The position numbers and the translations under genes were made by a program. Below are positions 23,430 to 35,329 of a stretch of DNA of 64,000 bases, one piece after another. Location: NCBI RefSeq assembly GCF_037893015.1, contig NC_133658.1, positions 287,189,719 through 287,253,718 of the forward strand, given 5' to 3'. A model generated the notes under the pieces. The model worked only from the letters and a program-made list of their open reading frames with translations, was not told the DNA's origin and made no database searches. Within the stretch, counting starts at the first letter, position 1. The number at the start of each line of letters is the position of its first letter. The DNA is from Macrotis lagotis (lineage: Eukaryota; Chordata; Mammalia; Peramelemorphia; Peramelidae).

Positions 23430-23610
23430 TTTGTTTTTTTGTTGTTGTTTGGGGTTTTTTTTAAGGTTTTTGCAAGGCAAATGGGATTAAGTGGCTTGCC
23501 CAAGGCCACACAGCTAGGTAATTATTAAGTGTCTGAGACTAGATTTGAACCTGGATTTGTACTTCTAACTCCAGGGCCGGTGCTTTATCCACTGTGCCAC
23601 CTAGCCTCCC
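23430..23610 (-). mobile_element. Antisense SINE in L1 with 15-bp target duplication
   Basis: TGGAAGCTTACTTTA at 23415-23429 is repeated at 23611-23625. Between them lies a T-rich tail then the SINE complement ending in CCACTGTGCCACCTAGCC. Confidence 0.93.
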
Positions 23611-25776
23611 TGGAAGCTTACTTTAAATAAGTATCTATCTAAAACCATCAGAATGAATTACAGATAAACTCAATAAACTAGAAGCTTTCAAGGGGTTAAC
23701 AAAGACACCCATTATCACCACTATTGTTTATATATATTTTATATATATATATATATAATATATAATATACTAGAAATATTAGCCTTGGCAATAAGAGAAG
23801 AAAAAAGAAATTGAAGTAATTAGCATGGGCAATGAGGAAATAAAATTATTATTCTTGCAGATGATATGATGGTAGGCTTACAGCATCCTGTGGAATCAAT
23901 TAAAAAACTAGTTGAAATGATTAACAAGTTGCAAGATATAAAATAAATTAACATAAATCATCAGCATTTCTATGCATTACCAACAAAGTTCAGCAAAAGG
24001 AAATAGAAAGAGATTCTATTTGAAATAACAGTACATTATTCAGTGCCATACCTATCAAACTACCACAAAATTATTTAACAATACTAGGAAAAAATAGCCA
24101 CAAAATTCATCTGGAGCAACAAAAGGTCAAGAATATCAAGGGAAGTGATGAAAAAAAGTGCAAAGGAAGGTGGCCTAGCTATATCAAATCTAAAACTATA
24201 TTATAAAGCAGCAGTTATCAAAACTGTCTGGTACTGGCTAAGAAATAGAGTAATGTATCAGTCAATTTGATTAGGAACAAAAGAAACAGCAGTAAATGAC
24301 TGATAAACTCAAAGACTATTTTTTCTGGGATAAGAACTAATTATTTGACAAAAACTGCTGGGAAAACTGGAAAATAGTTTAGTGAAAACTAGGCTTAGAT
24401 CCACATCTTACATTCTATACCAAAATAATGTCAAAATGGATACAAGATTTAAACATAAAAAAATGATACCATAGATCAATTAAAAGAACAAGAAATACTC
24501 TATGGAGTATTTGGAGCATGGAGAGGGGAGAAGATTTTGACTAAACAAGCAATAGAGGAAAATATAAATTGCAAAATAGATGATTTTGACTATATTAAGT
24601 TAAAAAGTTTTCGCACAAATAAAACCAATGCAGTCAAGATTAGAAGAACTGCAGAAAGCTGGAAAAAAATAATCACAGCTAGTGTTTCTGATAAAGGATT
24701 CTGATAAAGGATTCATTTCTAAAATATATAGAAAACTGAATCAAATTTATAAGATTATAAGTAATTACCAAATTGATAAATGGTCAAAGGATATGACCAG
24801 ACAGTTTTCAGATGAAGAAATTAAAACTATCTATAGTCATATGAAAGAATGCTCCCAAATCATTATTGATAAGAGAAATGCAAATTAAAACAACTCTGAA
24901 GTACCACCTCACACCTGTTTGACTAAGGTGACAAAAAAGGAAAATGATCAGTGTTGGAAGATTATGTGGGGAAATTGGGACACTAATGCACTGGTGGTAG
25001 AGTTATGAACAGATCCAACCTTTCTGGAGAGCAATTTGGAACTATGTCCAAAGGGCAACAAAACTGTACACAGCCTTTGATTCAGCAATACCTCTAATAG
25101 GTCTGTATTCCAAAGAGATCATAAAATACAGGGAAAATCTCACATGGTCAAAATATAGCAGCTCTTTTTTGTAGTGGCAAAGAATTGGAAATTTGAAGGG
25201 GTGCCCATTGACTAGGGAATGGCTAAATAATATTATGAATATTGTGAAGTATTATTATTCTGTAAGAAATCATGAACAACCGAACTTTAGAGAAGCATGG
25301 AAAGACTTGCATATGAATTGATACTTAGTGAAATGAACAGAACCAACTGAACATTGTCCACATTTACAACAACATTGTGAGATGATCAATTCCGATGGAG
25401 GCAGCTCCTCTCAGCAGTTCGGTGATCAAGGACAATCCTGAGAGACCTATTAAGGAAAATGCCATCAACATTCAGAGGAAAAAAACTACGGATTCTGAAA
25501 GCAGAGCAAAGCACTCTATGTTAACTTTTAAAAAATTTCTGTTATAGTTTTTCTTTCTTTCTCATGGTTTCCTCCCTTAATTCTAATTCCTCTTTCACAG
25601 CATGACCAATGCAGAATTATGTTAAACACAATTGCACATGTAACAACTTTTACCAGTTTGCCACTGTGAGGAGAGGGAAAGGAAGGGAGGGTGGCAGAAA
25701 ATTGTGGAACTCATATATTTGCAAATGGATGCATGTTGAAAATTACCTTTGCATGTAATTGGAAAAATTGCATTAA

Positions 25777-27800
25777 CCTATTAAGGAGGGCTCTGCCAAG
25801 AAACTTGCCAACATTAACTAAGAAAGAGACCCCCTACTGTGATTGTCATAGGACAATCTTATTTCTTTTTTCTCCATAAAGATGGAGAATGAAGGCATAC
25901 TTGAACTCCTATGAGATAACTTTCTCTTGTCTTACAACCTGGAAAATTTAAATCAACTTTGTATGAGTAGTGACCTCCTTGCCTTTTTTAAATCTCAACT
26001 AAAATAGAATCAGAAGCAGATGCTTTGCCATATGAGAGGTGCCTTCAAAACTTCTTCACTTGGAACTTCTGCTAGAAAAGGGTTTCAAACTGAGGTAAAT
26101 GGTCAATGACTTCAGCACTGATGATGGTCATTGTGTGGAAGTATTTAGCCTATCTCTCCAGGATCATGTTCTTATTACTAATCAATGTGGTTCCATTAGC
26201 ATTGAGTAGTTAAGATGCACCATTAAGTCTTTGATTCATAAATAGACTTCAGGACATCATAAAAGTGCTTAGAATATTACTATTGCATAAAACTAAATTT
26301 TTTCTTACTGAACCAAGAATCCTGCATCTCTTTAAATTTCACTTGCACTTTAGACAGTTAAATGCTGCCTTTATAAATACAGATGAATTATCCTATTGGT
26401 AAATTCTTGTGGAGTTCAAGTTTTTCATATAGCTATTTCTGAAATTTCCTCATCATTTCCATCAAACTAACCTTGAAGTTTGTGACTAGTCTGGCCCTGT
26501 ACCACATTTCCAAAAGCTGCCACCTCCTTTTCTGCTCCATTATTGCCATCTGTGTGTTGACTCAACTTTCCCACCAAGTTAGCAACAAATTGTTCACACT
26601 TGGAGTAGTCATCCTGCCTAGGGGACACACCTTTTGTTGAGTTTAAATGTTCAGCTTGGAGAGGTTAAGTCTGTGATCAGTCCATCCATTTGTCACTCTC
26701 ACATCCTGTCTGTCCCTTCTCCTTACCATGAAATAATCTATGCCAATGTTTGCTGAAAGAGATGCATTTAGATAAATGGAAGAGATGTATAAGTCTTCAG
26801 TAATGACTGTTCTATTTCCATCTCCATTCCTCCCACAGATTCCCTGCCATGTCTGCTGGTCTGAACTTACTCTGGTATTAAAGTCACTGGTATTCATTTA
26901 CCAGCCTTATTTCAGACTGCACTTTGGGTACAATACCTGTTGAGTTCTCTTGCAACAAGAACTGTTTGTTATTAAGGTTGACTGGATTTTGTGTTGTTCA
27001 TAAGCACATTCCCTGTACCAATAGTGAGTGGAATCATATTTATAAAAATTTTTGTATATTTTGTGTTTCAACCATATCTTCCGTGATAAGGAAGCTGGGG
27101 TTAGATGAAGCAGACGATTATTTAGGGCAGTTTTTCTAGTCTCTTCCTCACATCAGGAGATATAGAGTTCTTAAAAGGTTGCTCAGACACCCAGGGAGCT
27201 GCTGCATCCCACTGATGCTTCAGACCAATAAGAAGATGTATGGTCTGGGTCATTTGTGTTAAGGGTTGTGACTACAGTTCCCAGTATTTTCATACCTTCA
27301 TTTTGTCACTTTCCTCTTGCCACAGTACTTTGAAGTAGGTAAAAATGGTAAAATAATATAGGTGATGACTTTTGACTTGTGCATAAATTGGATTTAAGAT
27401 TTCAGTGAGACAGAGTGGATCAGTCATCAACTCATTTTACTTTCCTGAGTCATTGAAATCCAGTGACAAGACAAAAGTCAAGGTGACTGGAGATGGCAAT
27501 GGGTGATCTTGGCATCTTCAATGTCTGAACAACCTCTTAGCACTCCACAGTGCTGGTTTCAGTTATGTCCATGGCCATTGGAACAGTGTTCTCATCCACC
27601 CATTCCACCAGGGTAAGCCTTTACATACTTGGTGTAAATGCCCCCCAAAACTCACCCAAAGGTTTGAGACTCTTCAGTTACCCTCAACTTGGTTTAGTTC
27701 ATCTGCCAAAGTGGTTTATCAGGGTTTGGCCACTGTGCATGTGGAGCCACAGATGAGAGTTGGGTGAATCAGTTAGACACCAAAGATGGATGAGCAACCC
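25777..27800 (-). mobile_element. RTE-type LINE fragment, antisense (5' UTR, endonuclease, start of RT)
   Basis: The reverse complement aligns colinearly with the sense RTE at 38.8-41.1 kb. Shared landmarks are the 5' UTR segment GGGAACTGTAGTCACAACCC (27260-27285), the endonuclease end VRRRDRQDVRVT (26690-26740), and the RT approach CATTGACCATTTACCTCA (about 26100). It stops exactly where the L1 3' end begins (25776). Stops and indels break the frame; the longest open piece is 26643-26897 (-). RTE LINEs encode endonuclease and reverse transcriptase. Confidence 0.85.
25970..26010 (-). other. RT approach segment of the antisense RTE
   Basis: This marks where the antisense copy aligns with the sense RTE near 40860-40890, beside the 17-G run of the latter. 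It shows that the two copies cover the same RT start. Confidence 0.5.
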
Positions 27801-27904
27801 TCATAGCAAAGATCCTAGTCTTCTCTAAACCTCCTACACCCCAACCCTTAGCATCAAATCTGGATATAGCTACTTGATAAATGTTTATTAATTGGTTGAT
27901 TGAT

Positions 27905-28125
27905 TGTTTAGTATGAAGCCCTTTCCTAAGCATTATCTCATTTGAGCCTCACCACTGTTCTGTGATGGAGGGACAGATTTTTAACCCTGATTCACAAGAG
28001 AGGATATTGGGATCCAGAGAGAGAAAGGGACTTGTCAAAAGTTATACTATTACTAAGTAACAGAATTAGGATTTGAACTCATAGCTTCCTGACCCCCTTT
28101 TCCATTCTTCTTTTCACTATACCAA
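27905..28125 (-). mobile_element. MIR-type SINE, antisense
   Basis: CATTATCTCATTTGAGCCTC and GAATTAGGATTTGAACTCAT are in antisense MIR order. Confidence 0.65.
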
Positions 28126-28127
28126 AT

Positions 28128-28185
28128 ATATATGTGTGTATATATATATATAAATATATATATATACACATATATATATATACAT
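28128..28185. repeat. (TA)n-rich simple repeat
   Basis: Alternating ATATAT/GTGTAT/ACACAT text with long TA runs. Confidence 0.9.
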
Positions 28186-28499
28186 GCCTCTGAAAGAACT
28201 TTGTTGTTTCTTAGTTTTCAAATTTGCTTTGGCAGCTCCTTCAGAGATACAATATTTTTAATATTCACTTAAACATTCATTGAATGCTTTCTGTGAGCAG
28301 AACCCTGTGCTTTTTACTAGAGCAGCTACAAAGTAACATAGTGTGATAAAAATGGAAAGAAGGCAAATCAATGGACATGTATTAAATACCTAAAATGAAC
28401 CAGGAACTGTGCTGAACCCTGGAAATTCAAAGAAAGACAAAAAGAAAACATAACATACTCAAGGAGTCTAAGAATATTGGCCCAAGAATTTAGGAGCCT

Positions 28500-28600
28500 G
28501 AGTTCTAATTTTGGCTCTATTACTTAGTCATTTCATGGTCTTGGGGAAGTCACTTCTCTCTGGGCCTTAGTTACCCCATATGTAAAATTAAAGATTTTTC
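28500..28600 (+). mobile_element. MIR-type SINE fragment
   Basis: GAGTTCTAATTTTGGCTCTA and GGGGAAGTCACTTCTCTCTG match sense MIR. Confidence 0.55.
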
Positions 28601-28621
28601 TTTCCATCATCTAACTTTTAT

Positions 28622-28779
28622 TTATTTTTTTAAAAGTTTTTGCAAGGCAATGGGGTTAAGTGTCTTGCCCAAGGTCACACAGCTAGGTAATTATTAAGTG
28701 TCTGAGGCCGGATTTGAACTCAGGTACTCCTGACTCCAGGGCTGGTGCTCTATCCACTGTGCCACCTAGCCACCCCCCC
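28622..28779 (-). mobile_element. Antisense tRNA-derived SINE with target duplication
   Basis: CCATCATCTAACTTT flanks both ends (about 28604 and 28779). The body carries CCACTGTGCCACCTAGCCAC. Confidence 0.93.
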
Positions 28780-28794
28780 CATCATCTAACTTTA

Positions 28795-29010
28795 AAAAAT
28801 TTTTTAAATATTTTATTTGTTTTTCTAACTACATGCAATGGTAATTTTTACCAATCTTTCTTTTGCAAGATTTTGAGTTTTACATTTTTCTCTCTTCCCT
28901 CCCTTCCCTCCCCCCTCCCCTTGACAGAAAGCAATCAAATATATAGGCTCTACATTTATAACCATGCTAAACATAGATTCATACTGATCATATTGTTGGT
29001 GAAGATCATC
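28795..29010 (-). mobile_element. L1 3' UTR, antisense
   Basis: CCCCTTGACAGAAAGCAATC and ATAACCATGCTAAACATAGA match 11375-11545. Confidence 0.7.
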
Positions 29011-29138
29011 ATTTAACTTGACATATTTTTTGTCTTTCCTCTTTACTAGACTGTAAAAGGTGCTCACATTCAGATATACATAGTATCTCCTTTTTCTATA
29101 ATGCTGTCCTCCTACAAAAGACCTTGTATGTCGTCAGA

Positions 29139-29375
29139 AGGGGCAGTTAGGTGACTCGGTGGATAGAGCACTGGACCTGGAGTCAAGAGTCCAGCCTCAG
29201 ACACATTAGCTGTGTGACCTCGGGCAAGTCACTTAACCTCTGTTTGCCTTACTCTACTACATAAGGAAGTGGAAAATCACCACAGTGTCTTTGCCAATAA
29301 AATCCCATGGATAGCATAGTCCATAGGGTCATGAAGAGTCAGATAGGATTGAACAGAATAGGAATTCAACAAATA
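29139..29375 (+). mobile_element. MAR1-like composite SINE
   Basis: It has a tRNA-like head (GGGGCAGTTAGGTGACTCGG) followed by the MAR1 tail (AAGTGGAAAATCACCACAGT, AAATCCCATGGATAGCA, GAGTCAGATAGGATTGAACA). Confidence 0.8.
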
Positions 29376-30360
29376 GCTGTTAATTGATGATTATTACCAA
29401 CATGGGAAAATTCATTTGAACCACTAAGTCAAAGATACACAGTTTTTCTTCTCTGCTCCTAATCTCTTTCCTTCAAACTGATGAAAATTGTAAGGATGTA
29501 ACTAGATTTCTACATCTCAAGAGTAGAGAAGAAAGAATGTTGTCATCTCCTAGTACATATTAAAAGGTCAGTGAAGAAGTTTTTTCTTCTAGTTTCAAAC
29601 TCTTTCAGTCTCCGGTAGGAGTAGAAAAAGTGGGGAGTCCTCTGCTAGAGCCAAAAAAAAAAAAGAATTAACGTATTTTCTGTTTGCATCACCTGAACTT
29701 CTCTTCATTAGGTGTGTTCCCAGATGATGCAACCTAATATTCATTTAATTTCCCCGACCTGTGCTCTTGCCTCTAGAGACACTACTCAGCCTGGAGTTCC
29801 TTCTAGGATCCCTGTGGTAACAGTTCAGTTTGTGTTCAGGAGTCCACCTGTGTACTGAATGAGTGAATGTTCCCATCTTCATTTGTTTCATCTGGTTGGA
29901 CATTCTGATTTTCAGTGTCTTAGAGCTTGCTGTGGGCTGCCTTGATAAGGATTTAGGTAAGGGTCTGAATAATTTATTACTGAGACAGGGGAAAAAAGAA
30001 AGTGAAAAGGAAAAGGGGAAGAAGAAAGGAAAGACTATAGAGTTTGAAATCAGAAGTAAACATAAATTGTATTTATATTTCATTTTCTTGAGAGAACATT
30101 GTTTGAGATCCTTGGTCTTGATATCCACTAAGCATGAGGTTTCCCTGGAGGTCTCTGTAAACCTGGCAACAAGAAGTTGATTCCTTAATCATATCTTAGG
30201 GTAGAAAAAAAGAATCCTACAATGTTACAGTTTAAGGACATCTAAAGCTAACTTTATTGATGTGGAAACTGAGACTCAGGTCATAGACTGCAGAATTAGA
30301 ACAAGAACTCAGTTCTTCTGATTCCTTAGCTCTCTACCATACTGCATCTAAGGAATAGAG
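29376..30360. other. Intergenic stretch; one MIR-like fragment, no supported gene
   Basis: Antisense MIR-like text lies at 30215-30350. The overlapping ORFs at 29745-30180 have low-complexity lysine-rich content and no family resemblance. Confidence 0.5.
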
Positions 30361-30364
30361 AGAA

Positions 30365-30500
30365 AAAATGGTTAAAGGCATAGAGCAATCAAATGTTGGA
30401 AAAGATGTGGGGAAAATTGGTACATCAATGCACTGTTGGTGAAGTTGTGAACTGATCCAGCCATTCTGGAGAGCAATCTGGAGCTATACCTAAAGAGCAG
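30365..30500 (+). mobile_element. L1 ORF2 3' fragment
   Basis: TGTTGGAAAAGATGTGGGGA and CCAGCCATTCTGGAGAGCAA are L1 ORF2 landmarks. Confidence 0.85.
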
Positions 30501-30980
30501 GAGGCAAAAAGCTAACTGGCTCAGTGCTGGTTGATTTTCAAATCTGCAGGGAAAGGACAGTAAATGCCATTATCAACAATAGGTCCTGTCTAGAGGTTGC
30601 TGGGTTAAATAAAGAAGTAACTCAAGGCCTTATAATCTGGTTTCACTTTCTTCCAGGATATTTTAGAGTGAATTTCTCTTCTTTAAAGAACCAGATTTTC
30701 TTCTGTATTTTCTTCTGTTTTTGATTAGTCTAAACTCAAGGCTTTCCTACCACCATCTGCATGACAAGCAGTCTAGCAACTAAGTAAGATAAGCCAAAAT
30801 CTACAGAGAGATTCATTTTGCCAAAAAGCCCCTAACTAAAATCAGGTTTTTGCTGGAAAGAAAGACAAGGGGTGGGTTTCCTTTAATGAACTCTCTTCCC
30901 TTTTTTTTGGAGCTCAGATTTTAGAGAAGAGGGAACTTTAGGAGACTAGGATAGATGTTCTTTATTAAGAATTAACCCCA

Positions 30981-31135
30981 GGGGAAGCTAGGTGGCGTAG
31001 TGGATAAAGCACCGGCCCTGGAGTCAGGAGTATCTGGGTTCAAATCCGGTCTCAGACACTTAATAATTACCTAGCTGTGTGGCCTTGGGCAAGCCACTTA
31101 ACCCCGTTTGCCTTGCAAAAACCTAAAAAAAAAAA
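30981..31135 (+). mobile_element. tRNA-derived SINE with 14-bp target duplication
   Basis: AAGAATTAACCCCA occurs at 30967-30980 and 31136-31149 around a consensus-like SINE with GTGGATAAAGCACCGGCCCT and an A tail. Confidence 0.95.
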
Positions 31136-31149
31136 AAGAATTAACCCCA

Positions 31150-32009
31150 GTAAACTGAATTTAACAAGTTGTTGTCTAAAGATAACCAAGGATATCAGAA
31201 AATTGGCACATGTTCCCATCCAAACCTGGACAAGCTCCTTTAGTACCTCTTGGATGAATGGTTTACTGGTTCATGGTGGAAACAGTGGCTGGGTATCTTA
31301 CTATTGACCCTAAGTGGGATAATCCTATTACCTATGTAGGTCTCCTGTGTATGATCCAGTTTATAACTCGAATAGTACAAAATTCTATCAGCAAATTAGG
31401 ACTAGTGTATGGTTCTAATAACAAAGAGGTAAAAATGTTGATAGAAAAAGTCAGTAGTGCTATCGAGGATGAGGATTATGAATTAATTTGAGGAAAACAC
31501 TGCTGGTGAAGTGTGAAGACCAAGTTGTTATTAAAAAGAAAAGGGGGGGGAGCTATGAGGAATGAAGGGCATTGTTGGTCTTTCACAGGGTATAGAGGGG
31601 GGCCCCCTTTGAAATCCATTACAAAAGGGGGAATGGCCCCAGTCAGTCACAAAACTGGGAGAGTTCTCCTAGTCCCAGTCCCAAACTAGATTAGAAGAAA
31701 CGAGTCGCTCACTGGTCAAGAGTAACCTAGAGTCTTGACCTTCTCCCTTGCACATGCTCAAGGAGATCTAGCTGTTCTTCCTCATTAGTATAATGATCAG
31801 GGTGGGGAAATGTATAGGAACCAATGTATCAATTAGATTTGTGACCCAAGCCTATGGTTGGCATGAAGGGGCAGGAACAAAATCTTTCAAAGTGCATAAA
31901 AGAGCTTGTATGTTGGGATTTCCTGCCCCTCTCTCCCACCATGAGAGAGGTGTGCCATTTTTGTTAAGCTATTTTAATAAAAAACATTTTAATCACTCTG
32001 GGGGAAAAA
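31150..32009 (+). mobile_element. Endogenous retrovirus 3' end (env tail plus LTR up to its poly(A) site), probably an L1-mediated retrocopy
   Basis: A decayed envelope transmembrane tail (tryptophan-rich SWWKQWLG then a hydrophobic run, about 31255-31330) is followed by a polypurine tract (AAAAAGAAAAGGGGGGGG, 31533-31550) and LTR sequence starting TGAGGAATGAAGG at 31556. A TATA-like CATAAAAG lies near 31895 and AATAAA at 31976-31981. The sequence ends about 22 bases later with an A run, then the same 14-mer found upstream (31136-31149 and 32010-32023). There is no U5 or 5' LTR. Ending at the poly(A) site with target duplications suggests a retrotransposed retroviral mRNA. Confidence 0.7.
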
Positions 32010-32023
32010 AAGAATTAACCCCA

Positions 32024-32120
32024 GCCCTGGAGGACCTCAATTCAAATTTGGCCTTGGATACCTGGCTATGTGAACTTGGGCAAGTCACTTAACCCCATTG
32101 CTTTGCAAAAAAAAAAAAAA
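32024..32120 (+). mobile_element. 5'-truncated SINE
   Basis: It starts at GCCCTGGAGGACC, keeps GGGCAAGTCACTTAACCCCA and a 14-A tail, and follows the third copy of AAGAATTAACCCCA. Confidence 0.8.
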
Positions 32121-33474
32121 TTAACCAAGCAAGGGTAGGTAAAAAGACATTATATTTAACTAAAAATGCTATTATGATCTAGTGAAGCCATGCCAATATG
32201 ACACCTAAGAAGGAAATAGGGTTGTCTGAAAACTGGTCTCTTTCCTCCAATTTCTTCTCTTACAACTTTGTTAAATTTCCTTTTTTCCTCCTGATTCTTT
32301 GTTTCTACTCCTATTTGAATAACAGGATTTCCAGACCCAGACCTCTGATAGATGAAGTAGCTGTAATCTTGGATGCTTCTCTGTAAAAATAATCTCTTTA
32401 GTTCATTTTGCCCTCACCCAGACATTCTTCTGGGAACATCAGAATTTGGCTCAAGTCTCTCAGCAGTTTCCCCTGATAGTATCTAACTAACAAGAAGATG
32501 AAATATAAGTGTAGAAATAGAACCTCAAATTGTGATTTCAATGACCCCAAGTAGTGGTTCCCAATGCTTTTGATTTCTTGATTTATTTTCAATAACACAA
32601 AAGTATTGTAAACAAACCTCTAGAGTAATTTGATAAAATACTTATAACATTTTCAGTTTTATTCATTATCATATAATAGTTCCCCTAAAAATCCTGATTA
32701 AAATTTGTGAATAATTATCAAATATAAAGTTTTAGTCTAGCTATAATTTTGAAAACTCAAATAGAAAACTATAAAATTATTATTAAAAATAATTATAAAT
32801 ATTTGTGTGATATATTCTATAAGAATTAAGAGAAGTAATCCAGGAAAACATAATCTGTTTATTATTATCTGCAAAACTTCATATATATATATGTAAATGA
32901 AACTATGTGAGGAAAGATTCTCTTCAGATATGCTTTTCTTTTCTTCTACCACTGGCACACTGGTTATACTCTCACATAAACTATACTGAATAACTGCCTA
33001 ATATTGCCAACCTGTTCAGTTGGAAATCAGCCAGGTAGAAAAATAGCAACATAAGTAGAAGGTAAATTTAAGTCAGAAAATAGCCTTAACACTACAATGA
33101 AAGGCAGTATAAGGTTTATTTCTGCAGAACATTTGTGATGGCTTCTGATTATTTCAAGATGACTTGTAATACATATATCCAGCAATCATAGTGGACAGTC
33201 TACATTTGCTCTACAAGAACACAAATATTCATAACATTTTGATCATGTGATTATAAAGTTGATGAATTTTAATTACAGGGTAACAGGGTAAAATGAGGGC
33301 ACTACTCTAGCAAGTGAGGGTATTGACATGTCTCCAATAAACCATTGGGAATTGGTTTTGCTTGAATGTTGGATCTTTGTGGCAATTTGCAACCAATTTA
33401 GTGACAAGTTGAAAAATGGTAAGAGCATGTGCTTAGTCAGAAACAAGAGTTTGATGTGGTAGCTGTATGAACAC
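32121..33474. other. AT-rich stretch with no recognised feature
   Basis: No gene, RNA or familiar transposon seen. A short open end after an AG near 32328 is too weak to call. Confidence 0.55.
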
Positions 33475-33492
33475 AGAAATCACTGTGTATGA

Positions 33493-33658
33493 GGGGTGGC
33501 TAGGCGGTGTAATGGATAAAGCATCGGCCCTGAAGTCAGGAGTACCTGGGTTCAAATCCGGTCTCAGACACTTAATAATTACCTAGCTGTGTGGCCTTGG
33601 GCAAGCCACTTAACCCCATTGCCTTGCAAAAACCTAAAAAAAAAAAAAAAGAAAAAAA
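33493..33658 (+). mobile_element. tRNA-derived SINE with 18-bp target duplication
   Basis: AGAAATCACTGTGTATGA (33475-33492) repeats at 33659-33676 with one mismatch. Confidence 0.95.
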
Positions 33659-33719
33659 GAAATCACTCTGTATGACATGATGGTTTGTAATTGTTGCAAA
33701 AGCAAGTCTATAATACTTC

Positions 33720-33750
33720 CAAAATGTATATGTGTGTGTGTGTGTGTGGT
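33720..33750. repeat. (TG)n microsatellite
   Basis: A run of alternating TG after ATGTATATG. Confidence 0.9.
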
Positions 33751-33924
33751 CACAGAGGAAAAACATATTTTTACCATAACTGGGCACTTATTAAGATAAA
33801 TTAAAGAATTTTTATGGTATACTCTTAGAACCATCATCTTGAACCCAAATGGGAACCACCAGTCTATGGAACTTTCTGAATAAGAGAACTCCTGCAATTT
33901 ATCTTAGTAAAGTATTGCATAGAC

Positions 33925-34045
33925 CACTGAGATTTTAAGTAACTTGACCAAGGTCACATAGCCAGGATATATCTGAAGTAGGACTTGAACCCAGATCATC
34001 CTAGCTTTGAAGTCAACTCCATCACACCATGTTACCTTTCTCTTA
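33925..34045 (-). mobile_element. MIR-type SINE, antisense
   Basis: CCAAGGTCACATAGCCAGG and GACTTGAACCCAGATCATCC are antisense MIR landmarks. Confidence 0.6.
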
Positions 34046-34081
34046 ATGATTGGAAACACACAGTAATATATTTATTTAAAG

Positions 34082-34330
34082 ACAGTTCTTCATCCTTCAT
34101 TTTGAAGAGGACCAATGATATCAGAATGGGGATATCTTGGCTTACAAAGTGAATTGTATTTAAGTGAGGCAGGGCTGTGCAAAGTTATAAGTCTCCCTCT
34201 CTCCTCCAGAGTAATCTGTTCAGAGTCATTTGTCCAATGGCAATACATAGGTCAGGGTGATACCAATGGTTCCAGATGCAGAAGAAGACCCTAATCTTTC
34301 AAAGTTAAGATCTTTCCTAGGTCTCAGTTT
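34082..34330 (-). mobile_element. Short RTE-derived nonautonomous element, antisense
   Basis: TCCTTCATTTTGAAGAGGAC and AATTGTATTTAAGTGAGGCA are the complement of the RTE 5' UTR/3' tail sequences seen at 35.6-35.9 and 39.0 kb. No RT or endonuclease is present. Confidence 0.6.
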
Positions 34331-34334
34331 GTCT

Positions 34335-35325
34335 GGGGTAATATTCATTCAGTGATTAGTCATGTAAGAATTGAGGCAAAAGATGGCCTTCTTTGACTTC
34401 TCAAAAAAATCAATCTGGGAGGGGAAGACACCCCCCCCCCGCCCCGAGTTTCTGACCAGAACAGAAATAATTGCTATTTATACTCACCCCCAGTCTTTAA
34501 ACCTAAAATAATGAGCAAGTGAAAATTGGGCTGGGACCTATTATTAACCAATCAACAAAAGTCAGAGTGAGTTGGGTTTAAAGACATAGTCAAGTAGCTC
34601 CATTTGAATACCAATGAGTTTTTATCAAAGCTTGCTTTACCAGAGCTATATTTCAAGAAATCATGAACGAAAACTTCATAAGACAAAAGAGCTAGTCATC
34701 CCAACATTGGAGAGGGGATGGGAAATGATAGAATAAACAAAGAGAAAAAAAAATCTATCCCTCAAACCTTAAGATATCTTGCAAAGTGTAAGGTCATGCA
34801 TTTAAGTGCTAAACACAAAAAAGACTTGCATCCAAGTCCTGAGTGAGACTTTATTGCTAAGATCCACTATTTTTACATTATGATTATGATGAAAAAAACA
34901 AAAAAATCAGCAAAATTAAATTAAAAAACCAAAGTGTTCATTGTTTTGTTTTTTAAATTAGGTGCTGAGATGAAAAAGATAAAATAGTACCTTCCCTCAC
35001 AGACTTTAAAATATAATGAGGGTGGTTAGAAGTGGAATATGACATCCTGTCTACAATTAAGGTTGTATGCAAAAGGGACAAAAGAAAGAGAGAGAGAGAT
35101 CTGTAGCCATGAAACTATTTTGGTCATGTACCCTTTAATCAGTAAAAAAATTTTGAACACTTGCCCCCAATATGGATTTATTTACTTCTTTATAAATTAT
35201 GCACATATATCACTAATGATGTTTTCTGCTAATTACATACATTGTAAAACATAAAAATAGATATTTAAAGGGATGTATAAGGGATAGAAACAAGAATTTA
35301 TTAAATACCTTCTATGTGTCTACAG
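34335..35325. other. Intergenic stretch with a C run, nothing else recognised
   Basis: A 12-C run begins at about 34430. There are no supported genes. Confidence 0.5.
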
Positions 35326-35329
35326 TTTA

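Larger units (their letters stand above)
17645..25776 (+). mobile_element. Nearly full-length decayed L1 LINE with nested insertions
   Basis: After removing nested insertions about 5.8 kb remains, close to full L1 length. The 5' UTR (17645-17850) shares CCATAGAACAGCAG with the HAL1. ORF1 remnants run about 17850-18720 with the AATATTATAGCCAAATTCCAG block. ORF2 remnants run from about 19400 to 25540: endonuclease, RT and the C-terminal TTTCTGGAGAGCAATTTGGA block near 25020. The 3' UTR ends near 25776 at GTAATTGGAAAAATTGCATT. Stops occur throughout. Insertions in order are SINE 19682, SINE 20243, hAT 20591, telomeric tract 21691, and SINEs at 23309 and 23430. The element joins actin sequence upstream and an antisense RTE downstream. 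Confidence 0.88.

Noticed and set aside
29745..30180. Overlapping ORFs on both strands and a possible tiny exon before GTAAGG near 29956.
   Set aside because: No family resemblance, lysine-rich low complexity, and no partner exons.
32328..32386. Short possible terminal exon after AATAACAG.
   Set aside because: Only about 19 codons with no other support.
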